Part shown: positions 10,074-20,328 of the stretch, in pieces
Numbering within the stretch: position 1 is the stretch's first letter
How the letters are laid out: each line of letters starts with the position of its first letter
Origin: Dechloromonas sp. CZR5
GTDB taxonomy: Bacteria; Pseudomonadota; Gammaproteobacteria; Burkholderiales; Rhodocyclaceae
Assembly: GCF_008711155.1 (NCBI RefSeq)
Contig: NZ_VUYQ01000004.1
Location: forward strand, 21,358-85,357
Length of the DNA stretch: 64,000 nt
Direction of reading: 5' to 3'
Notes under the pieces: generated by a model
Database searches by the model: none
What the model saw: the letters and a program-made list of their open reading frames with translations, nothing else
Told to the model about the DNA's origin: nothing
Program-made: the position numbers and the translations under genes

Positions 10074-10532
10074 ATGAAATCCAAGCTTTTGCTGTCCCTG
10101 CTGGCTATCACCATGGCCGGAGCTGCTGTCGCTCAGGTCAAGCCGGAAGATGCGATCAAGTTCCGTCAGTCCGGCTATGGCTTCATGGCCTGGAACATGC
10201 AGCGCATCAAGATGAACGTCGAAGGCGGCAACTTCAACAAGGAAGAGGTCGTCAAGGCGGCCAACGCCATCCAGGCCATCGCCAATTCCGGCATGGGGGC
10301 GCTGTATCTGCCGGGCACCGACAAGGGCACCGGCTGGGAGCCGACTCGCGCGAAGGCCAATATCTGGACGGACAAGGAAAAGCTGGGCAAGGTGGCGATG
10401 GAATTCAACAAGGAAGCCAATGAAATGGCCAAGGTTGCGGCAACTGGCGATGCGGCTGCGGTCGGTGTCCAGTTGGGCAAGCTCGGCGGTACCTGCAAGG
10501 GATGCCACGACGATTTCAAGGCCAAGAAATAA
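10074..10532 (+). CDS. Cytochrome c'
   Basis: 152-residue periplasmic monoheme cytochrome. A Sec signal peptide (MKSKLLLSLLAITMAGAAVA) precedes a four-helix-bundle sequence, and the single heme motif CKGCH sits at 141-145, close to the C-terminus, which is the hallmark of class II cytochromes c. These proteins bind NO at a five-coordinate heme and are linked to protection from nitrosative stress in denitrifiers. The next gene encodes a cytochrome b561, a common partner. An H-NOX NO sensor lies 2 kb away. Start ATG 10074 is preceded by GGAGAAGAG. Confidence 0.93.
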   Translation: MKSKLLLSLLAITMAGAAVAQVKPEDAIKFRQSGYGFMAWNMQRIKMNVEGGNFNKEEVVKAANAIQAIANSGMGALYLPGTDKGTGWEPTRAKANIWTDKEKLGKVAMEFNKEANEMAKVAATGDAAAVGVQLGKLGGTCKGCHDDFKAKK

Positions 10533-10557
10533 GGTCGGGCGCTTCGATTGGAGCAGG

Positions 10558-10582
10558 CAGGCGTCCCTTGGGGCGCCTGTTT
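10558..10582 (+). terminator. Hairpin between cytochrome c' and cytochrome b561 genes
   Basis: CAGGCG/CGCCTG stem continued by CCC/GGG inside, with a short TTT run. It is probably a weak terminator or mRNA-stabilising hairpin that would let cytochrome c' be made in excess over the cytochrome b. Confidence 0.45.
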
Positions 10583-10605
10583 CATTTAACGAGGAAGGGC
10601 AGGGT

Positions 10606-11295
10606 ATGAACAGCAAGCGGATTTTCCTGTGGGATCTACCGACGCGCCTGTTTCACTGGCTTCTGGGGGCATCGGTGGTCGCTGCCGTCGTGACCGGGCA
10701 AATAGGTGGCAATCTGATCGAGTGGCATGGAAAGATTGGCATCCTGATCGCTGGCCTGCTGGTTTTTCGCCTGGTCTGGGGTGTCCTCGGCTCGACCTAC
10801 GCCCGCTTTGCCCATTTCTTTCCGACGCCCGCCAAGATCAAGGCCTACCTGAGCGGCCAATGGCGTGGCGAGGGACATAACCCGCTCGGTGCGCTGTCGG
10901 TATTCGGCCTGATCGCTTTGCTGCTGGTTCAGGTGGGCAGCGGGCTGTTGGCCAATGACGACATCGCGTTTACCGGGCCGCTCGCCGATCTGGTCAGCCG
11001 CGAGGTCAGCAACCGGCTGACAGGCGTGCATCACCTGCTGTCAAATGTCCTGATCGGCCTCGTTGTCCTGCACGTCGCCGCCATTGCGTTCTACGCCCAT
11101 GTCAAGAAGCAGAACCTGGTCAAGCCTATGGTTACCGGATGGAAAGACGATGCCGACGGCGAGTCCGCGCGCGGCGGCGGCTTCCTGGCGCTGCTTGTTG
11201 CGCTGGCGATTGCCTTGGCGGCGATCTACGGCGCCAGCGGCGCGTGGTTGCCGGAGGTGCCGCCGCCGGCGGTCGGCGAGGTGCCGACCTGGTAG
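10606..11295 (+). CDS. Cytochrome b561-family membrane protein
   Basis: 229-residue diheme-type cytochrome b561 with four main membrane helices. Candidate heme histidines are in WDLPTRLFHWLL (helix 1), IEWHGKIGI (helix 2) and GVHHLLSN with VLHVAAIAFYAHV (helices 3-4). A cytoplasmic/periplasmic loop carries SGQWRGEGHNPLGAL, typical of the family. A fifth hydrophobic segment near the C-terminus is followed by a proline-rich tail. It probably transfers electrons between quinol and the adjacent cytochrome c'. Confidence 0.9.
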   Translation: MNSKRIFLWDLPTRLFHWLLGASVVAAVVTGQIGGNLIEWHGKIGILIAGLLVFRLVWGVLGSTYARFAHFFPTPAKIKAYLSGQWRGEGHNPLGALSVFGLIALLLVQVGSGLLANDDIAFTGPLADLVSREVSNRLTGVHHLLSNVLIGLVVLHVAAIAFYAHVKKQNLVKPMVTGWKDDADGESARGGGFLALLVALAIALAAIYGASGAWLPEVPPPAVGEVPTW

Positions 11296-11307
11296 TTGGG
11301 GGCGGCT

Positions 11308-13011
11308 TCAGTCGCGCCGATTGGCGTCGTATTGCAACCAGTGCAGCACGGCTTCGTAGAGCTTCGCGGGGCTGATCGGCTTGGGCAGGTGGCTGTTCAT
11401 GCCGGCCTCAAGGCAATCCTTGCGGTCTTCATCGAAGGCGTTGGCGGTCGTCGCCAGGATCGGTGTTGCGGTATTCAGCGATTGGCCGCGGATACATCGT
11501 GTGGCTTCGGTGCCGCTCATGCGCGGCATCTGCATGTCCATCAGGATCAGGGCGTAGGCATTTTGGCGCGATAGCTCAAGCGCTTCCTGGCCGTCACTGG
11601 CGACATCGACGACAAGGCCCGCGTGCTCAAGCAACTCGCGGGCAATTTCCTGGCTGACCGGTTCGTCGTCGGCAATCAGTATGCGTGTTCCCCCGAATTG
11701 CACGCGGATCGTTTCTTCGGTCGCCGGGCCAGAAGCGCTCGCGGGCAGGGGGAGCGAGGATTGATGTGGGTCGCTGAATCGGACGGTGAACCAGAATGTG
11801 CTTCCGCGTCCGGGCTGACTCCTGACACCGATGCTGCCTTCCATCAATTCGACCAGGCGCTTGCAGATCGCCAGGCCCAGACCGGTCCCTCCGTGGCGGC
11901 GGCTTGTCGAACTGTCTGCCTGTTCGAAGGCCAGAAATAGGCGTTCCTGATCTTCCGGCTGAATGCCGATGCCGGTGTCCTCCACCTCGAAGCGTACGAT
12001 CACCTCATCGCCCTCGGCGCTCACGATGTCGGCCCGCACGGTGGCATGACCATGCGGTGTGAATTTCATCGCGTTGCCGAGTAGATTGATCAGGATCTGG
12101 CCCAGGCGCAGCGGGTCACCCGTTAGCACCCGGTCGAGAAGCTCCTCCGCAATGGCGATCCGGACCTCAATCCCGCGATGGCCGTCGGCTCGCAGAAGCA
12201 GGGCGTTCTGGACGTTGTTGATGACGCCCGAGAGCGTGAATGGGGCCGATTCCAGCGACATCCGATTGGCCTCGATCTTGGAAAGATCCAGTATGTCGTT
12301 GATCACGGCAAGCAAATGGTTGGACGAAGCGAGGATCTTTCCGATCTGGTCGCGCGTTTTCGGCTCTTCGCTGCGTTTCAGCAGCAGCGATGCCATGCCG
12401 ATGATGCCGCTGAGCGGGGTGCGCAGTTCATGGCTCATGTTGGCCAGAAAAGTGCTCTTGGCATGGTTGGCCCGTTTGGCTTCCTCGACGGCGCGAATCA
12501 GCGCCGCTTCGTCCTGCAGGCGGCGATTGCTGCTTTCCAGTGCCAGCGTTCGCTGGCGCAGCGCCTCGGTCAGGGCATGGGTGTCGGCGAGCGTATTGCG
12601 ATTCGTCTTGAGCAGCAACAGCAGGTCACCGAGCGGATTGTGGGCCGGGATGGCATGGAGCGGAATCCCCAGGTTCGTCAGTTCGTCCGGATCGGTGACC
12701 CAGGGCCAGCCAAGGAAAAACAGTTTGCGCGATGCCTTGCAGGCAAACCATTCGCCCCGGAATACCAGAGCCGGGGACTGCTTCTGGCGAATCGCAGCAG
12801 GGCGTCGATGTTCTGTCGAGAGCTGGTCGAAACTGACGAATTCGCCGCTCTTGCCGATGGGTTGGAAGACATCGATCAAGAAATCGCCGGTTTGCAATCC
12901 CGGGTAAGCCTTGCGCATGAGCGGTCCGGTTTGCCCGATGCGCAGGCAGTCGTCCAATTCAAGCAGAAAGGGAAATAGCTCGCCGAGAGGCAACGGAGAA
13001 CCCAGTTCCAT
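11308..13011 (-). CDS. H-NOX-associated hybrid sensor histidine kinase
   Basis: 567-residue cytoplasmic hybrid kinase. Order: an N-terminal HNOBA-like domain (about 1-135, with the family-like segment [15 protein letters not shown] and an [14 protein letters not shown] end), a signalling helix about 138-185, a HisKA domain with the phosphorylated H194 in [10 protein letters not shown], an HATPase domain with DTGIGI and GTGLGL boxes, and a C-terminal receiver with the phosphoacceptor D492 in ILMDMQMP. No membrane segment is present, so the input is cytoplasmic. It starts one base after the H-NOX stop, so both are made together. HNOBA is the domain through which H-NOX acts in guanylate cyclases; using it on a kinase is rarer. 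No cognate phosphotransfer protein or response regulator is in the window. Confidence 0.9.
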   Translation of the reverse strand: MELGSPLPLGELFPFLLELDDCLRIGQTGPLMRKAYPGLQTGDFLIDVFQPIGKSGEFVSFDQLSTEHRRPAAIRQKQSPALVFRGEWFACKASRKLFFLGWPWVTDPDELTNLGIPLHAIPAHNPLGDLLLLLKTNRNTLADTHALTEALRQRTLALESSNRRLQDEAALIRAVEEAKRANHAKSTFLANMSHELRTPLSGIIGMASLLLKRSEEPKTRDQIGKILASSNHLLAVINDILDLSKIEANRMSLESAPFTLSGVINNVQNALLLRADGHRGIEVRIAIAEELLDRVLTGDPLRLGQILINLLGNAMKFTPHGHATVRADIVSAEGDEVIVRFEVEDTGIGIQPEDQERLFLAFEQADSSTSRRHGGTGLGLAICKRLVELMEGSIGVRSQPGRGSTFWFTVRFSDPHQSSLPLPASASGPATEETIRVQFGGTRILIADDEPVSQEIARELLEHAGLVVDVASDGQEALELSRQNAYALILMDMQMPRMSGTEATRCIRGQSLNTATPILATTANAFDEDRKDCLEAGMNSHLPKPISPAKLYEAVLHWLQYDANRRD

Positions 13012-13012
13012 G

Positions 13013-13558
13013 TCAGGCTATGCGGATATCGAAACTGTCATGGTCGGCACCCGCATTTCGGTCACAGGAATGACGGATCGTGACGGTTTTGCCGAAGCGC
13101 TCGCCCAGTCCTTCGATCAAGCCCATCACCATGGGGGCCAGCCCCGGACGTTCCGAAAAATAATGCAGTGTCAGCCCGTCTTCGCGGACATCGCTGCAGC
13201 TGAAGGAGGGCGGCTTGAGCGCCGGGTACATCAGGCCGACCCTGACATGCAGGTCGTCGAGATTGGTCAGGATTTCCTGCAATGAACTGCCCGCTCCGTC
13301 GAGCAGCGAGCCGTATCCTTCCTGCCCGGTAAACAGCACCCAGTGGCGACCGAAGTTCCGTAGCAGGGTGGCCGGCTCGATACACAGCGACTCGCATGCC
13401 GCGCCGACGAGGCGATAGGTGATGTCATCGGGGTAGGATTCCATGCGGACGAAGAATTCAAGCTCAACTCCGGCCGTGATCCTGATGGCTGCCCAACTGG
13501 CCTCGCCATGGTGGGTGCAAATGAACTCCTGCAATGCCCGATTGACTAGTCCGTACAC
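13013..13558 (-). CDS. H-NOX heme nitric oxide/oxygen sensor protein
   Basis: 181-residue stand-alone H-NOX protein. The heme ligand is H104 in LTNLDDLHVRV, and the porphyrin-propionate clamp Y-x-S-x-R is Y133, S135 and R137 (HYFSERPG). The start is GTG 13558 (MYGLVNRALQEF), matching the family N-terminus, with AAGGCGA upstream; the longer frame to 13735 would run into the secF end and is not used. In facultative anaerobes such proteins bind NO and inhibit or activate an adjacent kinase. The kinase gene follows after one base. Absence of a distal Tyr was not checked against a structure. Confidence 0.94.
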   Translation of the reverse strand: MYGLVNRALQEFICTHHGEASWAAIRITAGVELEFFVRMESYPDDITYRLVGAACESLCIEPATLLRNFGRHWVLFTGQEGYGSLLDGAGSSLQEILTNLDDLHVRVGLMYPALKPPSFSCSDVREDGLTLHYFSERPGLAPMVMGLIEGLGERFGKTVTIRHSCDRNAGADHDSFDIRIA

Positions 13559-13644
13559 GACATTCGCCTTGAGTGTCTGATATATGCCGCAATTATGACG
13601 GTTGTGGCATGTTTTGTGGAAGTGCCTCGCCTCTGGGGTGGTGG

Positions 13645-13672
13645 CAAAAAAAGAGGAGCCCGCAGGCCCCTC
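13645..13672 (-). terminator. Terminator of the tgt-yajC-secD-secF group
   Basis: Eight-base-pair stem (GAGGGGCC/GGCTCCTC with one G-U pair), CGCA-type loop, then seven T on the minus strand, 26 bases beyond the secF stop. It insulates the H-NOX gene from read-through. Confidence 0.75.
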
Positions 13673-13697
13673 CCTTCCATCCTGGGTACAGGGATGC

Positions 13698-14642
13698 TTA
13701 GACGACGGCACCTTCCTCGTTGGCGCCTTCGACAACCTTCTTCTGCCGGATGAACTGCTCCCGCGACACGCCCAGCCACATGACCAGCGGGCTGGCGACC
13801 AGCACCGACGAGTAGATGCCGAAGCAGATGCCGATGGTCAGCGCCATGGCGAAGTAATGCAGCGTCTCGCCGCCGAAGATCAGCATCGACAGCACCATCA
13901 ACTGGGTCGAGCCGTGGGTGATGATGGTTCGGCTGATCGTGCTGGTGATGGCGTGGTCGAGGACTTCCGGCGTGCTCAGGCCGCGCACCTTCTTGAAGGT
14001 TTCGCGCACCCGGTCGAAGACGACGACCGACTCGTTGACCGAGTAGCCGAGCACGGCCAGTACGGCGGCCAGAACCGACAGCGAGAATTCCCACTGGAAG
14101 AAGGCGAAGAAGCCGAGAATGATCACCACGTCGTGCAGGTTGGCGATGATGGCCGACACCGAGAAGCGCCATTCGAAACGGAAGGCGAGATAGATGACGA
14201 TGCCGATGACGACCAGCAGCAGGGCCATGGCGCCGTTCTCGGCCAGTTCCTTGCCGACCTGCGGGCCGACGAACTCGACGCGTTGCTTGGTGCCGCCCGG
14301 GGCATCGGCCTGCAGGGCGGACATCACGGCGTCGCCGATCTGGTTGGTGTTCTGGTCACCCTTGAGCGGCAGGCGGATCATGACATCCTGCGAGGAACCG
14401 AAATTCTGCACCGAGAAATCGGAGAAGCCGGCCTTGCCGAGCGCGCCGCGGACCTTTTCAAGGTCGGCCGACTGTTCGTATTTGACCTCGATTAGCGTGC
14501 CGCCGGTGAATTCGACCGACAGGTGCAGACCCTTGGTGAACAGGAAGAACACGGCCAGGATGAAGGTGACGAGCGAAATGACATTGAACGTCAGCGCATG
14601 GCGCATGAACGGGATGTCTTTCTTGATGCGGAAAAATTCCAT
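13698..14642 (-). CDS. secF: Protein translocase subunit SecF
   Basis: 314-residue RND-type subunit of the SecDF complex, which uses proton motive force to pull proteins through SecYEG at the periplasmic face. It has a first helix near residue 20, a periplasmic domain with VEFTGGTLIEVKY, and five more helices that include the motif GYSVNESVVVFDRVRET. It follows secD by 12 bases in the conserved yajC-secD-secF order. Confidence 0.96.
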   Translation of the reverse strand: MEFFRIKKDIPFMRHALTFNVISLVTFILAVFFLFTKGLHLSVEFTGGTLIEVKYEQSADLEKVRGALGKAGFSDFSVQNFGSSQDVMIRLPLKGDQNTNQIGDAVMSALQADAPGGTKQRVEFVGPQVGKELAENGAMALLLVVIGIVIYLAFRFEWRFSVSAIIANLHDVVIILGFFAFFQWEFSLSVLAAVLAVLGYSVNESVVVFDRVRETFKKVRGLSTPEVLDHAITSTISRTIITHGSTQLMVLSMLIFGGETLHYFAMALTIGICFGIYSSVLVASPLVMWLGVSREQFIRQKKVVEGANEEGAVV

Positions 14643-14654
14643 GTCCGTGATTCC

Positions 14655-16529
14655 TTATTTCTGCGCGCCGGCGGCGACGCCGGGCTTCCACACCTGGCCG
14701 ATGGCGACCTTGGTCAGTTTCTTCTGGCGGCCGTAGATCAGGTTGACCAGCGCGCGCGAGACGACGACCGACGAGAAGATCGAGGTCAGGATGCCCAGGC
14801 AGTGCACCACGGCGAAGCCGCGCACCGGGCCGGAGCCGAAAATGAGCAGGGCGAGGCCGGCGATCAGCGTGGTGATGTTGGAATCCAGGATGGTGCCGAA
14901 GGCGCGCTCGTAACCTTCCGAGATCGCGGCCTGTGGCGGCATGCCGGCGCGCAGTTCCTCGCGGATACGCTCGTTGATCAACACGTTGGCGTCGATGGCC
15001 ATGCCCAGCGTCAGCGCGATGGCCGCGATGCCGGGCAGGGTCAGCGTGGCCTGCAGCAGCGACAGGATGGCGACCAGGAACAGCAGGTTGGAGGCCAGGG
15101 CCAGCACCGAGACGAGGCCGAACATCTGGTAGTAGAGGATCATGAACACGGCGATGGCGGCGAAACCCCACATCGTCGAATGGAAACCCTTCTGGATGTT
15201 TTCGGCGCCGAGCGACGGGCCGATGGTGCGTTCCTCGATGATGTCCATCGGCGCGGCCAGCGAACCGGCACGCAGCAGCAGCGCGGTATCGTTGGCTTCG
15301 CTGGTTGTCATGCGGCCGGAAATCTGCACGCGGCCGCCACCGATTTCGGTGCGGATGACCGGGGCGGTGACGACTTCGCCCTTGCCCTTCTCGATGAGCA
15401 GGATGGCCATGCGCTTGTTCACGTTCTCGCGGGTGACATCCTTGAAGATGCGGGCGCCGGCGGAATCCAGCGTCAGATGGACGGCCGGTTCCTGCGTCTG
15501 GTTGTCGAAGCCGGGCTGGGCGTCGGTCAGGCGGTCGCCGGTGAGGACGACCTGCTTCTTGACCAGCAGCGGCTGGCCGCCGCGCTCGCTATAGACCTCG
15601 GTGCCGAACGGCGGATTGCCGGCCAACGCGGCGTCGAGCGCCCCCGGGGTGTCGTCGACCAGGCGGATTTCCAGGGTCGCCGTGCGGCCGAGGATATCCT
15701 TGGCCTTGGCGGTATCCTGTACGCCCGGCAGTTGGACGACGATGCGGTCCTGGCCCTGCTGCTGGATCACCGGTTCGGCAACGCCGAGTTCGTTGATCCG
15801 GTTGTGCAGGGTGGTGATGTTCTGCTTCAGCGCCGATTCACCGATCTTCTGCTGGGCCTGAACCTTCAGCGTGGCGATCAGTCGCGGCTCGCTGGCGTCG
15901 CCGGCTTCGACGACCTGCAGATCAGGCTGGCTCTCGGAAATGGCGAAGCGTGCCTTGTTCTGGGTTTCGGCGTCGCGGAACTTGATGACGATGCGGTCGC
16001 CTTCGCGATTGACGCCGCCATGGCGCAGGTTCTTGTCGCGCATCAGGGTGCGCAGGTCGGCCGAGGTCGAGTCGAGGCGCTTGGTCAGCGCGCCTTTCAT
16101 GTCGACCTGGAGCAGGAAGTGCACGCCGCCACGCAGATCGAGGCCGAGGTACATCGGCAGCGCGTGCAGCGAGGTCAGCCACTGCGGCGAGGCGGCCAGC
16201 AGGTTCAGGGCGACGACGTATTGCGGATCGGCGGCATCCGGGTTGAATGCCTTTTCCAGGGCATCCTTGGCCTTCAGCTGGGTGTCGGTATCCTTGAAGC
16301 GGGTCTTGACGCCGTTGAAGTCGAGCTGGATGCCATTGTGAGCGATATTGGCGGCCTTCAAGGCTTCCTCGACGCGGTTCTGCGTCTTGTGATCGACCTT
16401 GAGCGTCGCCTTGGCGCTTGAAACCTGCACGGCCGGCGATTCGCCGAAGAAATTGGGCAGGGTGTAGATAAAGCCGAGCACCAGCGCGATGGCGACGGTG
16501 ACGTACTTCCAGAGTGGGTAGCGATTCAT
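14655..16529 (-). CDS. secD: Protein translocase subunit SecD
   Basis: 624-residue partner of SecF. The first helix starts MNRYPLWKYVTVAIALVLGF; the large periplasmic P1 domain contains GLDLRGGVHFLLQVD; the membrane half has the conserved TLPGIAAIALTLGMAIDANVLINERIREE stretch carrying the proton-relay Asp. Length and order are normal. A hairpin in the gap to yajC may modulate the operon. Confidence 0.96.
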   Translation of the reverse strand: MNRYPLWKYVTVAIALVLGFIYTLPNFFGESPAVQVSSAKATLKVDHKTQNRVEEALKAANIAHNGIQLDFNGVKTRFKDTDTQLKAKDALEKAFNPDAADPQYVVALNLLAASPQWLTSLHALPMYLGLDLRGGVHFLLQVDMKGALTKRLDSTSADLRTLMRDKNLRHGGVNREGDRIVIKFRDAETQNKARFAISESQPDLQVVEAGDASEPRLIATLKVQAQQKIGESALKQNITTLHNRINELGVAEPVIQQQGQDRIVVQLPGVQDTAKAKDILGRTATLEIRLVDDTPGALDAALAGNPPFGTEVYSERGGQPLLVKKQVVLTGDRLTDAQPGFDNQTQEPAVHLTLDSAGARIFKDVTRENVNKRMAILLIEKGKGEVVTAPVIRTEIGGGRVQISGRMTTSEANDTALLLRAGSLAAPMDIIEERTIGPSLGAENIQKGFHSTMWGFAAIAVFMILYYQMFGLVSVLALASNLLFLVAILSLLQATLTLPGIAAIALTLGMAIDANVLINERIREELRAGMPPQAAISEGYERAFGTILDSNITTLIAGLALLIFGSGPVRGFAVVHCLGILTSIFSSVVVSRALVNLIYGRQKKLTKVAIGQVWKPGVAAGAQK

Positions 16530-16544
16530 GGTGGCTTTGAAGCG

Positions 16545-16569
16545 AAAAAGGCGGCCAGCGGCCGCCTTT
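16545..16569 (-). terminator. Hairpin between yajC and secD
   Basis: AAAGGCGGCC/GGCCGCCTTT stem with a three-base loop and TTTTTC on the minus strand. It has the form of an intrinsic terminator inside the yajC-secD operon, so it may attenuate secDF relative to yajC. Confidence 0.5.
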
Positions 16570-16578
16570 CGGGGTGAA

Positions 16579-16905
16579 TTACAGCGACTTCAGCGTGCCC
16601 TTGGGCAAAACCAGGCCGATCGACGGCTTTTGCACGACGACTTCGGTGCCTTCGGCGATTTCGACGGAGACGTAGTTCTCGCCGACCTTGGTCACCTTGC
16701 CGACGATGCCGCCCTGGGTGACGACTTCATCGCCCTTGGACAGACCGGCCAGCAGCGCCTTGTGCTCCTTGGCCTTCTTCATCTGCGGACGGATCATCAG
16801 GAACCACAGCACGACGAACATCAGGATCATCGGCAGCAACTGCATGAAGCCGCCGGTCGGGTCGGCAGCGGCGCCGGCGGTTTGGGCGTGGGCAATACTG
16901 ATCAT
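16579..16905 (-). CDS. yajC: Preprotein translocase subunit YajC
   Basis: 108-residue single-pass inner-membrane protein of the SecDF-YajC complex. The N-terminal helix (LLPMILMFVVLWFLMIRPQMKK) and the cytoplasmic segment LSKGDEVVTQGGIVGKV are standard. The ATG at 16905 gives the usual length; the open frame continues upstream without need. It lies between tgt and secD. Confidence 0.95.
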   Translation of the reverse strand: MISIAHAQTAGAAADPTGGFMQLLPMILMFVVLWFLMIRPQMKKAKEHKALLAGLSKGDEVVTQGGIVGKVTKVGENYVSVEIAEGTEVVVQKPSIGLVLPKGTLKSL

Positions 16906-16948
16906 TGTGTAACTCCAGGTTGCTTGAATAACGAAACGGGGGATTCTA

Positions 16949-18118
<1,170 letters not shown>

Positions 18119-18135
18119 TCAATCTTCGAATCTCC

Positions 18136-18516
18136 ATGTTCAAGCGCCTGATTACCCGCCTGTTGTTGCTGGTCATGCTATCGACCGTTTTCTCGCCGAG
18201 TTTCGGCTGGGAAATCGTGGATGGCGTGGCGCCGCACGAGCATGGCGTGTCGTCCGCCGGGGGCGAGGAGCATTCCGGACATGACGGGCATGACATGCAT
18301 GCCGCGGTCGCCGGGCATGACGAGCAGGCGGCCTGCGACGAGCAGGATCACCATTGCTGCCCCGGCCATATTCTTGGTCATCTGCCGGGTGGTCTGGGCG
18401 CATCGGGGCTGGCTGTCATGGTGACGGCCGATTCGTTTGCGCTGGATGGCCATGCGGACCGCTTCGCCTCGCGCGTTCCCGAGGGGCTCGAGCGCCCCCC
18501 CAGAGCTGCCGCCTGA
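18136..18516 (+). CDS. Exported histidine-rich metal-binding protein (CzcI-like)
   Basis: 126-residue protein with a signal peptide (MFKRLITRLLLLVMLSTVFSPSFG) followed by a His- and Cys-rich segment between residues 35 and 80 (repeats of HSGHDGHDMH type and DHHCCPGH). As the first gene before a TolC-adaptor-RND set it matches the position and composition of CzcI-like periplasmic metal-binding proteins, but the sequence is too low in complexity to prove homology. Probably buffers or presents the metal to the pump. Confidence 0.75.
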   Translation: MFKRLITRLLLLVMLSTVFSPSFGWEIVDGVAPHEHGVSSAGGEEHSGHDGHDMHAAVAGHDEQAACDEQDHHCCPGHILGHLPGGLGASGLAVMVTADSFALDGHADRFASRVPEGLERPPRAAA

Positions 18517-18617
18517 GTCGCGGCGGCTTGTCCTGACACTTTCCATTTCTGTTTGAGGCCCTGACGGGCCCAGTGCGGCATGCCGCCGGTTGTTCCATTG
18601 CAACCGGAGGAAATCCC

Positions 18618-19820
18618 ATGCGAAGCGTTTTTTGCATCGCAATCACCGTGATGTTCAGTCTGGCCTCTCCGGCCCGCGGCGAAACGCCGTTGGCCAAGGC
18701 CTTTGCCGATGCCTGGCAGCGTCAGCCGGCTACTGCCGCGCTGGCCGAGCGCCAGCGTGCGGTTGCCGCCCGTCTTGGCGCCGCGTCGGCCTTGACGGCT
18801 GCCGCGCCCAGCCTGGAGCTGGGTGTGCGCAGCGATCAATTCAATCGCAACCGAGGCGCCCTTGAAAGCGATCTCGGCCTGGTGCTGCCACTCTGGCTGC
18901 CCGGCGAGCGCAGCGGCGCCCGTGCGGCGGCAGAGGCGGAGGACGTGGCGCTGGCCGGGCGGGCGGAGAGTCTGCGCCTGCAACTGGCGCAGCTGGTCCG
19001 CGATGCCTGGTGGGGCTGGCAAGCCCAGCAAAACGAGGTCGCGCTTGCCGCCGATCGTCTTGGCGCGGCAAGGCGCCTGCGCGACGACGTTGCCCGGCGT
19101 TTCGCCGCCGGCGATTTGTCGCGGGCCGATCTCAACCAGGCAGATGGTGTCCTGTCGCAGGTTCGCGCCCAACAGGCTGAAACCGAGGCCGCCGAAGCGC
19201 TCGCCCGCTATCGCCTGGAAAGCCTGACCGGCGCCCCGGCAGCCGCGGCGGACGGGCAGTCGGAGGCATTTCCGGCGCAGGTCGGCGAGGCTCATCCGCT
19301 GCTGCGCGAATGGCAGGGGCGGGCCGACCTGGCGCGGCGCAATGCCGATCTGGCGCGGGTGCAGTCGCGCAGCAACCCGGAGCTGGCCGTGGCAACGCGG
19401 AGCGACCGGGCAGCCAGCGGAGAGCGCGCCGATCAGACCTGGGCGCTCTCCTTGCGGATTCCTTTCGGGGATGGCCCGCGTCACGATGCCCGGGTCGCCA
19501 CGGCGAATGCCGAGGCCATCGAAGCCACCGTGGAATTCGAGCGCTTGCGCGAACGACTGGGGCGTGAGGCCGAGGCTTCACGCAGGCAGGTTGCCGCAGC
19601 GCGCCAGCAACTGGCGGCGACGGAGGAGCGTGCCCGGCTGGCGCGCGAGAACCGCGGTTACTACGAAAAATCCTTCCGCCTGGGTGAAACCGATCTCCCG
19701 GCGCGGTTGCGCATCGAAGCCGAAGCATTTGAGGCGGAGCGCGCGCTCGGGCGCGCCCGTATTGCCCTGGGGCAGGGTATTTCGCAACTGCGCCAGAGTC
19801 TCGGCCTGTTGCCGGAGTGA
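18618..19820 (+). CDS. TolC-family outer membrane efflux protein (CzcC-like)
   Basis: 400-residue outer-membrane factor. A signal peptide (ends SPARG-E) is followed by two OEP-type repeats with long Ala/Arg/Glu-rich helices and strand segments such as SLELGVRSDQFNR and LRIPFGDGPRHD. The start at ATG 18618 has a GGAGGA site. It forms the outer-membrane exit duct for the RND pump encoded 1.6 kb downstream. Confidence 0.88.
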   Translation: MRSVFCIAITVMFSLASPARGETPLAKAFADAWQRQPATAALAERQRAVAARLGAASALTAAAPSLELGVRSDQFNRNRGALESDLGLVLPLWLPGERSGARAAAEAEDVALAGRAESLRLQLAQLVRDAWWGWQAQQNEVALAADRLGAARRLRDDVARRFAAGDLSRADLNQADGVLSQVRAQQAETEAAEALARYRLESLTGAPAAAADGQSEAFPAQVGEAHPLLREWQGRADLARRNADLARVQSRSNPELAVATRSDRAASGERADQTWALSLRIPFGDGPRHDARVATANAEAIEATVEFERLRERLGREAEASRRQVAAARQQLAATEERARLARENRGYYEKSFRLGETDLPARLRIEAEAFEAERALGRARIALGQGISQLRQSLGLLPE

Positions 19821-19830
19821 GGAAGAGAAG

Positions 19831-20328
19831 ATGATTTTGATACGAACGATGGGCCTCCTTGCAGCCCTGGTGCTGTCGGCCGCCGCGGTGGCCGGCGAGA
19901 CGCCGCCTATGTCGGTCGCCGTGGCCGAAAGTGAGCATTTCGAGGCGGTGGGACGGCTCACGCCCGAGGGCATGAGCTGGTATGTCGATTACGCCGATAG
20001 CAATGCGCCGGTACTCAACGCCGAACTGGAGCTGGAGGCCGGCGGCCAGTCGGTCAAGGCGCGCTTTCGCCCGGAGCGGGGCGATTACCTGGTGGCCGAC
20101 GAGAAGTGGCTGCAGCCCCTGCGTCGGCCTGGCGAGTACCCGATGGCGCTGACGCTGATCGCCGGAGAAGACAGCGACCTGCTTAGTGGTGAACTGCGTG
20201 TCGAGGCAGCGGATGCGGCTGCGTCGGGGGCGATGCTATCGCAGCCGGCCGGCTGGCTGGCGCTGGTCCTCGGGGTGGGCGGGTTGCTTGCCTGGCTCTG
20301 GCGTCGTCGCTCGAAAGGAGGTGCATGA
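19831..20328 (+). CDS. Membrane-anchored periplasmic protein of the RND cluster
   Basis: 165 residues: signal peptide (MILIRTMGLLAALVLSAAAVAG), a beta-rich periplasmic domain (ELEAGGQSVKARFRPERGDY ... PGEYPMALTLIAGEDSDLL), and a C-terminal membrane helix (about 140-158) ending in a basic RRRSKGG stop. I do not recognise a named family. Genes for such small proteins are often placed between the outer-membrane factor and the adaptor in heavy-metal RND loci, so an accessory role in the pump is likely. Its stop overlaps the adaptor start. Confidence 0.72.
   Translation: MILIRTMGLLAALVLSAAAVAGETPPMSVAVAESEHFEAVGRLTPEGMSWYVDYADSNAPVLNAELELEAGGQSVKARFRPERGDYLVADEKWLQPLRRPGEYPMALTLIAGEDSDLLSGELRVEAADAAASGAMLSQPAGWLALVLGVGGLLAWLWRRRSKGGA

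Noticed and set aside
13559..13735. N-terminal extension of H-NOX by 59 codons
   Set aside because: It would overlap the secF end and terminator, and GTG 13558 gives the canonical H-NOX N-terminus.
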